This document shows positions 15,701-27,762 of a DNA stretch of 64,000 bases, piece after piece; the first letter of the stretch is position 1; every line of letters starts with the position of its first letter. Both the position numbers and the translations under genes were made by a program. Where the stretch lies: positions 1,417,570 to 1,481,569 of the forward strand of contig VZTJ01002448.1 of NCBI GenBank assembly GCA_013397795.1, given 5' to 3'. The stretch comes from Orthonyx spaldingii. Its lineage: Eukaryota > Chordata > Aves > Passeriformes > Orthonychidae. Under the pieces are notes generated by a model. It saw only the letters and a list, made by a program, of their open reading frames with translations. It was not told where the DNA came from and did no database searches.

Positions 15701-16624
15701 AAATGGTGGCCTCAGAGTGTATCTGCGACCATTCTGTCACTTAGAAAAATGGTTCCCTCAGGAGCAAAAAAGAAAACCTAACTGAAGAAAGTTGATTTTA
15801 TCATATCCTTTGAAGCAAACAAGAAGCAATTATTAAAAAAAAAAAAAAAATCAGAAAAGGATTGTGATTACTTGGGTAGTATTTGAAAATTTTTCTTCAG
15901 ATTTTTTGGAAGACTTTCAAAATATGTATTTGGTCTGCAATCTTTGGCTTAAAAAGGAGATGAATAAGCTGGTTTGCTCTATATCAAGGCTTGAACTTGT
16001 CTTGCAACTAGTCAAAACCAAAATTTTCAGACCTTCTCACAGTGAAAAGTGCCTAATGATTCAAACAAAATTGTATCTTGCTGTAACCTTTCTGAAATAA
16101 TGATCAGGTTAACTCCTTTTAGATTTTTGTCCTTCATAAAAGAAAAAGGGAAACAAAAAACAGTTGTGTGTGCTACTCTGGTTATTCTGGACTGAGAAAA
16201 ATTGCAGCACTGAGGAATAGAACTTGATTGGTCACATCCACCAGAGAATCTGTGAGTTCAAATCTATACTGACTTTGAAATGTGCTGCTTGCCCACATGA
16301 ACAAAATGGATGTATTTTTAGAGGCTAATTACTTTAGAGAAGCTGGAATTAGGATGAAAGAGAAAGCATAAAGTGCAGATAGCGCATGACTTCATTTAAT
16401 TTCTGTCATGACAGATGAGTATGAAAAACATGCTAGAGACTTTTCAACGCATTGCCCGATATTATGTAACATAATACCAAGGAAGAATCTTTGTTAATGT
16501 AAAGTTAATCCCTAAGCATTTTTTGTTTGACTGATAAAATGTTCTTTCTTGCATCGATCATTGCATTTGCTTCTTGCATGTTCTCCGAACCCTCTGATTA
16601 TTGCAACAACACTGTAGGTCTCTT

Positions 16625-16720
16625 GTGCATGAGGCTTCATCTTGCTAGGTGCTATGCAAGCTCTGTCCTGATCCAAGGAGCTGACAGTTTAAAACCAAAA
16701 GCAGTGAGAGATAAAAGGAA
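16625..16720. repeat. Possible ancient amniote interspersed repeat fragment
   Basis: The wording around 'ctaggtgctatgcaag' followed by 'aaggagctgacagttta' resembles the tail of old CR1/L3-type repeats found across amniotes. The match is from memory and diverged. A repeat-library search would settle it. Confidence 0.3.
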
Positions 16721-19594
16721 TGTGTGTCTTTGCTCAAAATCGGTGAAGCCATGCATATGCATGGTAAAATGTGTACATCTTATTGTTTCACATTTCTTTA
16801 AGTGGCTATTGCAGGCTTACCAAGAAATCTGTCACCACACTGATAGTGTTTCCTTGTCTTTGTTCTAACCTCTGGAAGATGACTGTCTTTATGATAATGG
16901 AGTAAGATAGCGGATTTTGGACATGACTGAATGTCTTTTTCCTTTAGGGGTAATAAAACACTGAATGTTTAGCACAGCTAAAAATTTCAATCTGCCTTGC
17001 CAAGTGCCAAGTGCAATGTCAATGCAGTGTCAATGTTAAGCCAAACAGTCATAAATAGCTTGTCAGGCAGTTCTACCTGTAGTTAATCTCTTGGTATTTG
17101 GCATTTTTTTAGAAAGGTTCTGAACCTGAATGGACTCTCTTTCCAAAATACAGTCTGGAAAACACTGGTAATTATTTACATACTGTTAGATTCATTGCAC
17201 TGTTGAATGCACAGTTAATCCTTATTATATCTGAGTTGTTGGTAAATTATATAGTTGTTGGTAAATTTTACTTTGATTAGGCTGAATATAGTTTTCTTTT
17301 ATTTTCAGACCAAAAAAGTAAATCACAGCTGTCTGAAATCACCAAAGTGTTACTGTTGAAGAGGTTGCCCAGTATTTTATCTGTCCAAAATTCCCTCACA
17401 AATTACAAACTACAGTGCTGACTTAGCTTCAGTGATTCTCAGCCTCCAAAGATTTGTTTGCTTTTTCCATCCTTGACTGTGTAGAAGGATTCTGGAGGAG
17501 GCTGTAGGAGACACCCAAGGGTCATTCTTAGCCCACCAGTGCTTAGAGTCTGATAAATTCCCTATCCATCTTGTGGAGAGGTTTTGCAAAGATCTGTGGA
17601 GATTGATTCACTTAGGTTGTATAAATCTGGTTGTATTCGCTGACTCTAGTTGTCTCACACAAGATTGAGGCTCTTTTGTGTATGTTAGTGTCAGGTGCTG
17701 TGAGCTATGAACGTGCAGCAGTTTTGTAGTTAAGGCAGAAAAGCCTGTTCAGTAAAAATCAGACAGTGTAAGATTGTTTGCTTTGCTTGTGGCTAGAAGT
17801 TCAGACTGAATGACAAGTGTTCAGTTCAGTCTCTGAGTCACTCCTTTTTGAAAGGTAAGAGATTTAGAGTGTTTGCAATCGTAGGACCTGGTGTAATAGC
17901 TTTTTTCATTGACTGAGGAAAGGAAGCCATAAATAAGCTGCAAATAATCTGATGTAGGTAGTTATATAGGATTTTTCATAGATCCATCTCGTGAGTCTGA
18001 ATGTAATAAATTTGCCAGGCCTGCATTGCAAATTTAAGCTTGTTTCCAGAATAAAAGGAATTCTCTCTACAGGTTGTTGAGACAATATTTTGTTGTCTAA
18101 CCAATGTTCTGTGTTAGAAAAATGCAACCATTCAGTATTGTACAAGCCCAAATGAGTTCCTGTGGCACATAACATTAAATCTGAATGCTAATACTGAGTT
18201 CAGTCATTGATATCTGAAGTACACAAAATCAGTTTTGTCACAGTGTTGTATCCTGGATCACAGTGACAGAACAGAGGCATTCCTGCTTATCGCTGTTACT
18301 CTGTCTGTCTTGCAACTAGATTTTTTCCAGTGAGATTCAAGATTTCAGTGTGGTAACATATAGGCGCTAGATATTTTGGAAACCTGTTTAGGCATCTTGC
18401 CTCTGTGGGCCCGTGACACTTTCAAAAATCTTCACATCTCCAGAAGCCGTTTTTTTTCCCCAGGATAATATTGGCTATATAATGTCTATTAAGATGCAAA
18501 TTCAAAATAAAAAATATTGTTATTTGTGTACAACACCACTGCTGTTTGAGTGCTAGCTAATATGGTGGCAATATCATTGAAAAGAACATAGCCATTGTAG
18601 CAAAGGAACAACTGACCTCAAAACACGTTTTCTTTTGGTGTATTTTACTCAGTGTGAGAAAATCTATCTCCTTCTCTAGATGTTTGGCTCAGTGTTAATT
18701 TTTGAGATACTGTCCTAGATGTTCTCTGTTATTCAATGCTTCACTGTGATGACTGAAGATCAGGTAGTATATTTTTTTAAGTTCTACACAATTCTCTGTG
18801 ATGGCTGTTTCTTAGTTTATTTATCTGTATTTTATCGATTCACGTGCCTCTACTAGAACTGAATTTGTATTTCCCTTTTTGTTTGGATTATCCTGGATTT
18901 GTAACTTGGTTAGCAGGATTATGGATCCTGACTGTGGCAAAGCTCTGCCACCATGGTGTGTGAGGTTCTGCAAGGTTTACTTTTAGTGCTGCCTAAGAGA
19001 ATCAGTGGTGGATGACTACAACTGTAATAGGCTATGCAACCAACTCTACCTGTAACACAGAAGGCATTTTCTATCAGTAAATATCCTGTATTTGTGAATT
19101 ATTGAAAATCCAAAGGAAACCCAGAGTTGGGATTTGCTCCTAGATCCCTCTGAGGTGCCCTTCAAGACAGGTGTGAATTCTGAACCACAATCTCAAGATC
19201 ATTAGGGTCAGCCCTGTTTTCCACTGTGCGAGAGGTGAATATCTTTAAATATTGCTGTGGTTGGTGTGTACAGGGACTCTTTGCAAGGAACCTTGACAAC
19301 TGAATCAAATTCAGACAATTTAGCACAGATTAAAGAATTTGTTGCAACTTTCCTAATGAGTTGCATTTTGTCGTGGTGTCCATTGCCAAGACTTTTCCTG
19401 CTCCTGGACTCCTGGCCTGCATGTGAGAGTTGTCTGCTGCTCTCCTACAGCCTAAATGGAAACCTTTATGTGTATGAATTTGTCAGCCATTTGGGGATGA
19501 ATGAGTAAAAGTTTTACTATAAACACCAACATCATTAGTATTAATGTGAAGAGCTGTGTGGTTCTGAGGTCTCTTTTATCTCTTTGTTTTTCAG

Positions 19595-20525
19595 TTCATC
19601 GCTTTTGCCTCTTTATTCTTCATCTTAGTTTCAATCACAACCTTCTGCCTGGAAACACACGAGGCTTTCAATACTATTATAAACAAAACTGAGCAGGTCA
19701 TCAACGGGACAGAAGCTGTGCTTCAATATGAGATTGAGACAGATCCTGCACTGACATACGTGGAAGGAGTCTGCGTGGTATGGTTTACATTTGAATTTTT
19801 AGTACGTGTTATTTTTTCTCCCAACAAACTTGAATTCGTCAAAAACCTCTTGAATATCATTGACTTTGTGGCCATCCTGCCCTTTTATCTAGAAGTGGGC
19901 CTGAGTGGGCTCTCCTCCAAAGCTGCTAAGGACGTGCTTGGTTTCCTCAGGGTGGTAAGGTTTGTCAGGATCCTCCGGATTTTCAAGCTCACCCGGCACT
20001 TTGTGGGCCTCAGGGTGCTGGGCCACACTCTGCGAGCCAGCACCAATGAATTTCTGCTGCTGATAATATTCCTGGCACTCGGTGTTTTGATATTTGCCAC
20101 TATGATCTACTACGCAGAGCGGGTGGGAGCCCAGCCTAATGACCCGTCAGCGAGTGAACACACACAGTTCAAAAATATCCCTATTGGCTTCTGGTGGGCC
20201 GTAGTCACCATGACCACCCTGGGATATGGGGATATGTATCCACGGACTTGGTCAGGCATGCTGGTGGGAGCCCTGTGTGCACTGGCAGGAGTGCTCACCA
20301 TCGCCATGCCCGTGCCTGTAATAGTTAACAATTTTGGGATGTACTACTCCCTGGCCATGGCAAAGCAAAAACTGCCAAGGAAGCGAAAGAAGCACATCCC
20401 TCCTGCTCCTCAAGCCAGCTCACCCACCTTCTGCAAGACAGACTTGAACATGGCCTGCAACAGCACACAGGGTGACATCTGCCTGGGCAAGGACAACCAG
20501 CTGATGGAACACAACAGATCATCAG
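19595..20525 (+). CDS. KCNC2: KCNC2 (Kv3.2) main channel exon: S1 to proximal C-terminus
   Basis: This exon encodes the membrane core of a Shaw-family delayed-rectifier K+ channel, a tetramer that supports fast repolarisation in fast-spiking neurons. A pyrimidine-rich acceptor (...tttttcag) precedes TTC at 19595. The 310 codons plus one base end at a CAG|GTAGGA donor. In local residue numbers: S1 about 1-18; two N-glycosylation sequons in the S1-S2 loop (NKT 30, NGT 37); S2 54-72; S3 84-100; S4 with positive residues at 119, 122, 125, 128, 131 and 134; S5 153-173; filter TLGYGD 208-213; S6 with the PVP gate motif at 239-241. The tail PRKRKKHIPPAPQASSP identifies Kv3.2 rather than Kv3.1, Kv3.3 or Kv3.4. 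The first residue continues the mammalian S1 reading exactly, so the exon is complete. Oddities are an Arg at local position 217 and a doubled Ser codon before the donor, both reported as findings. Confidence 0.97.
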
Positions 20526-20557
20526 GTAGGACCCCACTGGAAATGCATGTCCTCTGA
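20526..20557 (+). other. KCNC2: Read-through coding tail from retention of the KCNC2 intron
   Basis: If the donor at 20526 is not used, the frame continues for ten more codons (GRTPLEMHVL) to a TGA at 20555-20557. Kv3.1a is known to end in a very similar short tail (GRKPLRGMSI) directly after the shared NRA segment, from the equivalent splice point. That makes a short Kv3.2 isoform plausible. No transcript evidence is available from sequence alone. Confidence 0.45.
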
Positions 20558-22912
20558 AAACACTTTATAGACCAGTATGTTTGGCAGGGGTCAGAAAGCA
20601 GCCAGTCTTTCTGCCAGGAGAAGATATAGCTCCCACCCTTCTCCCCTCCAACATTTGCGTGTGTCAGTCTCATAGAGGAGAAAATAGGTATAGTGATGTT
20701 CCCAAACCTCTATGTAGCTGGTCTATACAGTTTTGCTTGCTCTGTTGAGAATGCTTTCCTGCTGATGATATCAACCTTTTCTTTTGCCTGTTGTTTGTTG
20801 CGTTGTATGGATGTTTCTTGTTTTTCTGCATGACTGTGACTATTTGAGCAGCCACCGTGTCCCACCCTGTCGGACTCCATGGTGTTTTGCCTCAGTGTCT
20901 GTCTCTTGTGTCAGCTTTGCCTGTGCCACATCGTGGCCTGTTAAGCAAGATCCTACAAAGAAGCAGTCATTTAAAAGGAGCAGGTGCTTTACATCCAAAG
21001 CCCAGCACTCAAAGGAAATAGGAAGAAATTTTCTTTCTAGTTTTCTTTCCATTTGGCATTCTGCTTCCCTGGCTAAAAGAACCTCCTTCATCTGTGTTAG
21101 ATGAGACATTGCATGATATTTACTATTCATTAAATTATACTAGCATAGCTGATGTAAATCTTGTCAAGAAAAAGAAAATCACAGCCCTTAGCACCATCAT
21201 CGCTATTACAGCTGATTTTTGTGATTTCTATTACCTTATTTGTTAGAGTTCCAAATGATGAATAAGAAGTATTTTGTGCTTTACTCAATGAAATTGCATA
21301 TCAAATGACAGCCTCAGCCCCTCCAAGCCACTGCTCCATATTCCAAATCTGTTGCATTTAAAGAGTAAATTTTGCCTCTCAGTATAATCAAAACAAATAG
21401 TTTAGCAGCAAGAATATTTTTTTGGTTTCTTAAGCGTATTTATTCTGAAGCCAAACACAATCTGTTATAAATGACATACCGGTCATTAGACTCCTGTTGT
21501 AAAGCTGCTAAAGAATAGTAAGATAAGAATAAAACCGCTCATGACTGGTGTAATTCAGTAATTGGAATTTAGTTTTTAAAAATAAGAGTCTGGAAAATTG
21601 GTCTCTGAACTATATTATTTTTTGGTCTGTTACTCTGTTACTGAATAGTATTTATGTTCAAAGAAGCTCGGTTTCACTCTCTGAGTTACTGTTCATGAAG
21701 TTAACATGGCTTTTTGAACATCCTAAATATATTTAAGAGCATGGAAACACTTGAAAAGCCTCTGACAGTAAAATATAGTTAGTTTTTCAGTGCTTTGACT
21801 GATATCCACTTTGAGATAACATCTTTAAGTGTTAATGATAACAGCTTTTTCATGCCATCAGGTCTACTAAAGTTATTCGGAATGGAGAAGGCTCAGTGTG
21901 ATCACTCTCTCACTAAGAGACACTTTTTTTGTGTGTCTACAGCTTTATTTAGAAGGGGTTATAATCCTTGAAGTTAGAGAGAAAGCAGACATGCAAGAAG
22001 GAGCCATTTTAAAGTGTTATCTTTCTTTTCAGTAGTGCCACCACTTGCATCATGCACTGTAGCTTTATTTCTGGTAGAGAATGTTATTAGAGTCACTATG
22101 AATTATGTGCAAAGCTTCAAGGCTGAATTCTGCCCTTTGCATTCCCAGTTCAGGAAAAAACATGCTCAGGTTTAAATGCAAAGGTAAAGCTGAAGTTATG
22201 TGCTGTACCGAGAAGAGATTTTGATCTTGAAGTGTGGCCTGAATTTGAAATAGTAGATAGTTTTAAAAGAGAGTCCTTTGGGACTGACAAATCAGGAGAG
22301 GTACAAGTTTTGCCATTTGACAAAATAAAGTACAGAGACCAAAGACAGCATTTAATGTTGGGGACTTATGATGACAAGCAGTGCAAGTGTAATAAATACG
22401 GAAATGAAAGCTAAGTGTGGTGTTAAGCAATATACAGTGCCAAATGTTGAAAATATAGCCCTTCTGGGTGAGGGCTTGTCTTTAAAATGCTAAACAATAT
22501 ATTCTAAACAAAAATGCCAAGCATGACCTCTTGTTTAGCAGAAATGATAGCCAAAATAGTAAATAAGTGTTTGAAATATCCAAGGCTGACTGTATTCTGA
22601 CAAGTTACAGCCCAGAGGAGCTGACTGAGCCTTGGTTTGACTATTTCTTAGTTCATGTTAGTTTAATCTAATTCTATATAAATTTTAGAAGAAGAACAGG
22701 AAGGTCAAAAGTTCATTTGTTCTTGAACAAAACGTATACCTTTTGCCATTTTGTACTGATTAATGATGAATTGCAATCTTGTTTTCTTCTAATGATTTAC
22801 TTTATAACTACTTTTTGAGTGATGGGAATATCTGGCATTCAGCATAAGCTCTTTGTGATGTCTCATTTCCTCATTCATTATTGTCTGTAAATGGGCATGG
22901 TGCTTTAACCAG
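20558..22912 (+). other. KCNC2: KCNC2 intron between the core exon and the C-terminal exon
   Basis: This interval, counted from donor 20526 to acceptor AG 22911-22912, has no recognised exon, repeat or RNA gene. Several short open frames overlap its first 600 bases on both strands without recognisable content. Confidence 0.85.
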
Positions 22913-23080
22913 TGTTATCAGGTGAAGACAGTGCAGGAAGTGAGCAGCCACTCTCACCTGGTGAAAGGCTCCCTCCCATCAGACGTTCTAGTACAAGAGA
23001 CAAAAACAGAAGAGGGGGAACATGTTTCCTACTGACAACAGGTGATTACACGTGTGCTACTGATGGAGGGATCAGGAAAG
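22913..23080 (+). CDS. KCNC2: KCNC2 (Kv3.2) shared distal C-terminal exon
   Basis: A 168-bp phase-1 exon between acceptor ttaaccag and donor AAAG|GTATGG. Spliced to the core exon it reads V-LSGEDSAGSEQPLSP...RRSSTRDKNRR...TCFLLTTGDYTC...DGGIRK, the C-terminal signature of Kv3.2. RRSST is a basophilic phosphorylation consensus; Kv3.2 is known to be inhibited by protein kinase A, and this is a candidate site. The segment is cytoplasmic. From memory of the mammalian protein, this copy has a few substitutions and one extra Pro (ERLPPIRR). The exon leaves one base (G) for the next exon, and every alternative terminal exon below starts in the matching phase. Without splicing, the frame stops after five more codons at 23098-23100. 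Confidence 0.96.
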
Positions 23081-26000
23081 GTATGGACTTCTTTCATTAG
23101 ATCATAAAAAGTTACTCAGCAATGTGCTTGTGAAAAACAATCTTAGAGTAAAATGATGTGCACAATGCTCTAAGAGGAAAGACTGTACTCACAATGTATC
23201 TTTTTTTTCTTTACTCCTAGTCATTCTTTTCCTTTTGGAAACACTCATCTTTTTCAGTCTTCAAAAAATATGCTTGATGTTGGACCCTCATTTCGCTTGT
23301 GTCTTCATTTGTCTGTAATCTCTAATGGAAAAGCCTGCGATTCAGACCTTGCTCATTCAACCACTCATCATTCAATAGAATTTGTCATTCTCAAAGACAA
23401 ATTAATCATATTATAACTTTGGTCTGCTCTTAATAACTTCATAAAATTTACAGCTGAATACACTTTAAAGTTTGAAATGTCAGAAGTAAGCAACATTTTT
23501 GTTCTGAACACAGAAAAAGCATATCCGGAGATGCTATTTAGATTTCTTTCAAATAAAAGAGTTTGAGTTTATAATGCCAAAAAATGTTTTTTTTTTTTCT
23601 TGGCAATATGCCACTGATACTAGAAAATGACTGTCTACCCCAACCATAATTCAACTATGTAGTAAAACAATGCTTGACTCTGCAAGGTGCTAAAAATGCC
23701 TTTCTAGTTACTTAGCCTCTTCAAGTCTGGTTTCTCACTGCTCAGTAGAATGGGTGCCCCCAGGTGGAGTTTGCAAAACTGTTTACTTGTATCTCCCACA
23801 TGACTGATTGTTTCTACCCCAACAGGCCACAGCTGGCTGTGGCTGCAAACGTACCATCAGGACATAGCCCTAAGAGCAGTGGTAATCTTCCCATTTCTTA
23901 GACAGGAACTGCTCTTTTTTCTTGGCAAGTTATATTCTTCTGACATTGTATCATTCCAACAGATTTCACATTTCTGATTGCTGATATGTAATTTTTCACC
24001 TCAGAGTTCATCTGAAGTAGCCACGTGGCACTAGACAAACATTTGTGACTGAGGTTTTGCTGGCTTTTTTTTTGTTTGTTTTTTCAGCTTGCTTGGTGTA
24101 TAGCAAATATAGCTGTCCCAGCCAGCCATATACCCTAAAGAAATTCTCTTGGGTTGTTCTGCAGATGCTCTTTTTTCCACTTGAAAGCATGAGCTCAGTA
24201 GGTTAAACCTGTGAAGGCAGACATGCAACCAGTTCCATGTGTATGGTATTTGCAAAGAGTATGACTGTCTCTATGCTCAGGCATTTTACATACTCCTATG
24301 TATAATATTTAGCTTAAATGAAAATTCAATTGCAAGTATGTTTTTGCACAGATTTAGTACATTTTCCACTGAGCATATATTTCACACTGTCTTCTCAACA
24401 AGTAGGATTGTTTAAAAATGTCTCTAGTAGTAGGAGTCTTTGAGAAGGTCAAGAACACCTGGATAAGACAGATTGCCATGGCATCTTGCAAAATCAGTTT
24501 TTTTACTTCATTCAGCAAGTTATGGCAGTGACCATGACTAGAGCAGATCACAAATAAGAAAAGAAGTTACCCATCAGGTACTAAAGACATATTTATATAA
24601 CAGTAAAATCTATTTTATCCTGGAACATTTTAATTTGTAAATTTAGATTTAAAAGAAAATGGTTTTGTAGTTTTCACTAGAAACCCGGGGCTGGAGTTCA
24701 GAATGGACAGTTGTTTGATGAGAAGTGTGCTCTTTGTTTGGCTCTGATGATAATCATAGTTGAGCCTGAAATGTTTTAGCCACTGGCTTTGGAGTGTATT
24801 TTATACAGAGTAGGAATGTTAGCCCATAAGCAGAAAATATTTTCAAGTTATATACAAATGGGTTTGAATGCTTGAATTTCATTCACACATCAAGTCTACT
24901 ACTTTTACATTTTATTTTTTCCCTTTCTTTCTTTATTTTGGTGCATTCTTCTTGTTTGGTTTGTTCATTAGTTGATTCTTGGTAGTGTTCAATTATAATT
25001 TATTCTGAGTTTTTTTGCATTAATACCTTATCTCCATCTCTAAGATGATACTGATTCAGAGCTGATCCACTAAAATACCTGAAAAGTACTGATTTTGGAT
25101 CATGCATCTCTCACTATTCATCTTGTGTATCTGGTTTTCATTTTTTAGGAGTCTCTATTTTATTTATAATCTTTACTATCTTCCTCTATCAGTTCTTTCC
25201 TTCTATCATTAGAAGAGTAGCAAGAAACTAATCTTAAAAACTACTTTTCTAGTTTCTATGTAAAAAAAAAGCTACCTGATTTTTAAAATTTTTTTTAATA
25301 AGCTTTATATCTACAGGGAATTTAAATATATACACTAGCATTGTGCTTCCCTTCAATTCCCTTTTCAAACATAATTCTTTCTAATCTGTGTAAATACTGA
25401 TAGAAACTCAGAAACTGGAGGCTGTTTGAGAAACGTATCAGAATTCTGTGTAGTATCACAGTGTAGTCTGCCCTTGCCATCTGGAGAGAACATTGCACGT
25501 TTTAGCAGACATGAGGTTATACATTTGCTTTAAGTATAGTTTTACAGTATGCAGGTCTCAGTAGGTGAAAAATATGTTAATTGTTGTAAGGGGAGAGGCT
25601 AAGATATGATTTTTCCTAAAGATGCGGTTAACTGTCTGTTACCTAGAGATCTGGTATTTGAGCCAGTAACCATTTCAATCAGAAAAAAAAAGTTTGCTAA
25701 TGTTCCATGTGCTGTTTAGCTTTATTGTCATTGGTATTTTAGAGCTTCTGAGGGAAAAGTCTCATTATTTCACTGTAAGCAATTTAGACCTGAACATCTT
25801 AACCTGACAAATGCTTAAATGCATACTTGTCTTTGAGGAAATAAGTAGTGCCACTGAAATCACTGAGACTGCTGCTTGCAGTGAAGCATGTATCCATGTA
25901 CTTGAGGAGCAAGGTCCTGCCTGGATTAACCTTTGTTGTATTTCCTTGCTGATATCTCTCTTCAGACCGATGAGCAGATCCTTTTCTTAACAAATGGGGT

Positions 26001-26935
26001 TATTCAGGAGCTGCTGAAAATATTTGATTATGAAGTTAATGATGCAGTGAATAGCAATGTTTTTTCGTTGTTTTACAGAATAGCCTCTACAAAGTGAAAA
26101 CAATCCATTGTAGCAAAAAGTAGGTAGCTAGAGCTCACAGTGTATGTGAACAGAAATGTCTGCAAGTGCAATGTTCCCTTCAAATTGTGAAGCATTATGT
26201 GGTTGCCTCATTTAATGATAAATTATTTACTACTTGCTTATATGGATTAATACCATTGATTTTGTTCTAATCATCTGTAAAAGATGCACAAATTCAATGT
26301 TTTAAGTTAGCCATTCAGGAGGCATTCACAAATATTGAACTCTGCTGTCCTACTAGACTTTAAAATTAGAAACAAAAACCAAGTGTTAATATTTCTGAAG
26401 ATGAAGCTTCTTATATTATCATTCAGTCCTCTGCAAAACCGATTTACACATACCGTATAAAATTTATCTGGTTTCTGGTTTATTTATTTTAAAGAAAAAA
26501 TTGTCCTTTATTAGGAATTGAATTTAGCAGAGATTATATAATTCTAATCGTTTCTGTAGTCTGTCTTAATGGGTTTTTGATTATGCTTAGCCAGATAGCT
26601 CAGTAACCCTGGTGAGATCCTTTGTCTTGCTCTCTGTGCAACCCTGCTGAAGCCCACAGAGTGAACCTAAGTGCAAGATGGGATGTGGAAGAACAGGTCA
26701 GACCTCTTGTGTAGTGGTCTGTTTAATTTTTTTGGGAAAAAACAGATGCATAAATTTGTAAATAATTTTGTTTATTAATATCTTCTGGTAGTAATGTGTC
26801 TCAGCACTGAGTTCTTTTGCAGGCAGATTCCCTCTAAATCCCTGATAGCTCCTTGGATTACATTACATTGTACTGTTTGTCTTTGTCTATTTTTTGGCTG
26901 AATTCAACTGATGTCTGTGCATTTTCTCATACAAG
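23081..26935 (+). other. KCNC2: KCNC2 intron before the first alternative terminal exon
   Basis: Bounded by donor GT 23081 and acceptor AG 26934-26935. It is AT-rich, with no established exon or repeat recognised. A strong-looking acceptor at 23219-23220 is listed separately as a speculative terminal exon. Confidence 0.85.
23221..23318 (+). other. Speculative extra KCNC2 terminal exon
   Basis: A long pyrimidine tract ends in ctcctag at 23220. In the phase used by all the other Kv3.2 terminal exons, the sequence then stays open for 33 codons to a TAA at 23316-23318. The encoded tail would start V-ILFLLETLIFF and be very hydrophobic, unlike the known cytoplasmic tails. The intron would be only 140 bp. 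A chance open stretch is the more likely explanation. Confidence 0.15.
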
Positions 26936-27072
26936 GCTATGAAAAATCTCGAAGCTTAAACAACATAGCTGGCTTGACAGGCAATGCTCTGCGACTGTCT
27001 CCAGTAACATCACCCTACAGCTCACCTTGTCCTCTAAGGCGCTCTCGGTCTCCCATCCCCTCCATCTTGTAA
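26936..27072 (+). CDS. KCNC2: KCNC2 terminal exon 1 (long YEKSRS...PSIL tail)
   Basis: The acceptor is catacaag, with AG at 26934-26935. The two bases GC complete a Gly codon with the G from the previous exon. The frame reads YEKSRSLNNIAGL, then SPVTSPYSSPCPLRRSRSP, and ends IPSIL at a TAA at 27070-27072. This is the tail of the longest Kv3.2 isoform known from mammals, and it is almost unchanged apart from single substitutions (for example YSSP where I remember YNSP). With the two upstream exons it gives 411 residues in this window. The tail is basic, rich in Ser and Pro, and cytoplasmic. Kv3.2 tail variants are known to differ in membrane targeting. Confidence in identity is very high; only the isoform letter is uncertain. 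Confidence 0.96.
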
Positions 27073-27762
27073 ACCAGATGGCATCAATCGGCTACATAGT
27101 ATTAAATCAAATACTGTTTACCATGTATTGGAAATAAATGTAGCATTAAGCATAGGCTCCACAAAAACGGTCTAACTCCTGCATGATACAACTGTCAGTA
27201 GTAAGAAAAGCCACTTGGGTAGCTGAAGATTTTTGTCTTGGCTTTTAAAGATTACTTAAGGTAGCATTTCTCCTTTTATCTACTATATTGTCCTACTTTC
27301 CTGTGGCAATAAAAGGACAGTTAGTGGGTGCTGTTGTCCAATGTATTCAATAAATAAGCATATTTTCAGGGAGATTTACTTAAAATAATGTGCTTCCAAG
27401 TAATTATCAGTCACTCCATTGAACCTCCATTTCTTGTGACTCTAATCCATTCTGAAGATGTCTGCCTTGAAGGGTCTGCTCATTTGCATGGACCATCCTG
27501 TCTCCATCACCTGACAAGCAGTGTTGCCGATCGTGGAGACCACAGAGGGCTCTGGATGTGTGTTCTCACATTGTTACCATCCCGCTGAAATGAAAGCACT
27601 GATAAACTGGTCTGCATGTGGGATTGTTTTTCTTTGTTTAACCTTTCACTTTATTTTTTTAACTATCTACTTGTTTATAAATTACTTTATTTTGTGATTA
27701 ACTTATTTCGGTACTGGATTGCTGTATCAGAGTTCTGAATGTCTCCGGTTGTTTGCACACAG
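27073..27762 (+). other. KCNC2: 3' UTR of the long isoform / intron for the other isoforms
   Basis: Lies between the stop of terminal exon 1 and the acceptor of terminal exon 2 (AG 27761-27762). It holds three AATAAA hexamers and an open frame at 27388-27588 with no recognisable content. Confidence 0.6.
27133..27138 (+). terminator. Polyadenylation signal AATAAA after terminal exon 1
   Basis: A canonical hexamer 61 bases past the stop codon. Two more lie at 27308-27313 and 27349-27354. Which one is used cannot be told from sequence. Confidence 0.5.

Larger units (their letters stand above)
1..19594 (+). other. KCNC2: KCNC2 intron (3' part) upstream of the S1-S6 exon
   Basis: No exon was recognised in this stretch. 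The exon at 19595 starts in frame at the S1 helix, so the N-terminal/T1 exon must lie further upstream, outside the window. The sequence is AT-rich and unique-looking, with stop codons in all frames. Simple-sequence patches include a 19-base T run (12716-12734), a 16-base A run (15835-15850) and AT-rich runs near 6721-6755 and 8569-8640. The stretch 9200-9510 is purine-rich on this strand. Short open frames inside it (for example 8816-9196 on the minus strand) show no family features. The intron assignment is inferred from gene structure. Confidence 0.75.

Noticed and set aside
19257..19508. 83-codon + strand frame just before the main KCNC2 exon
   Set aside because: It ends before the acceptor, is out of context with Kv3.2 protein, and lies in intron sequence.
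1..19594. Search for the Kv3.2 N-terminal/T1 exon upstream
   Set aside because: No frame resembling a T1 domain was found on the + strand. The exon must lie outside the window.
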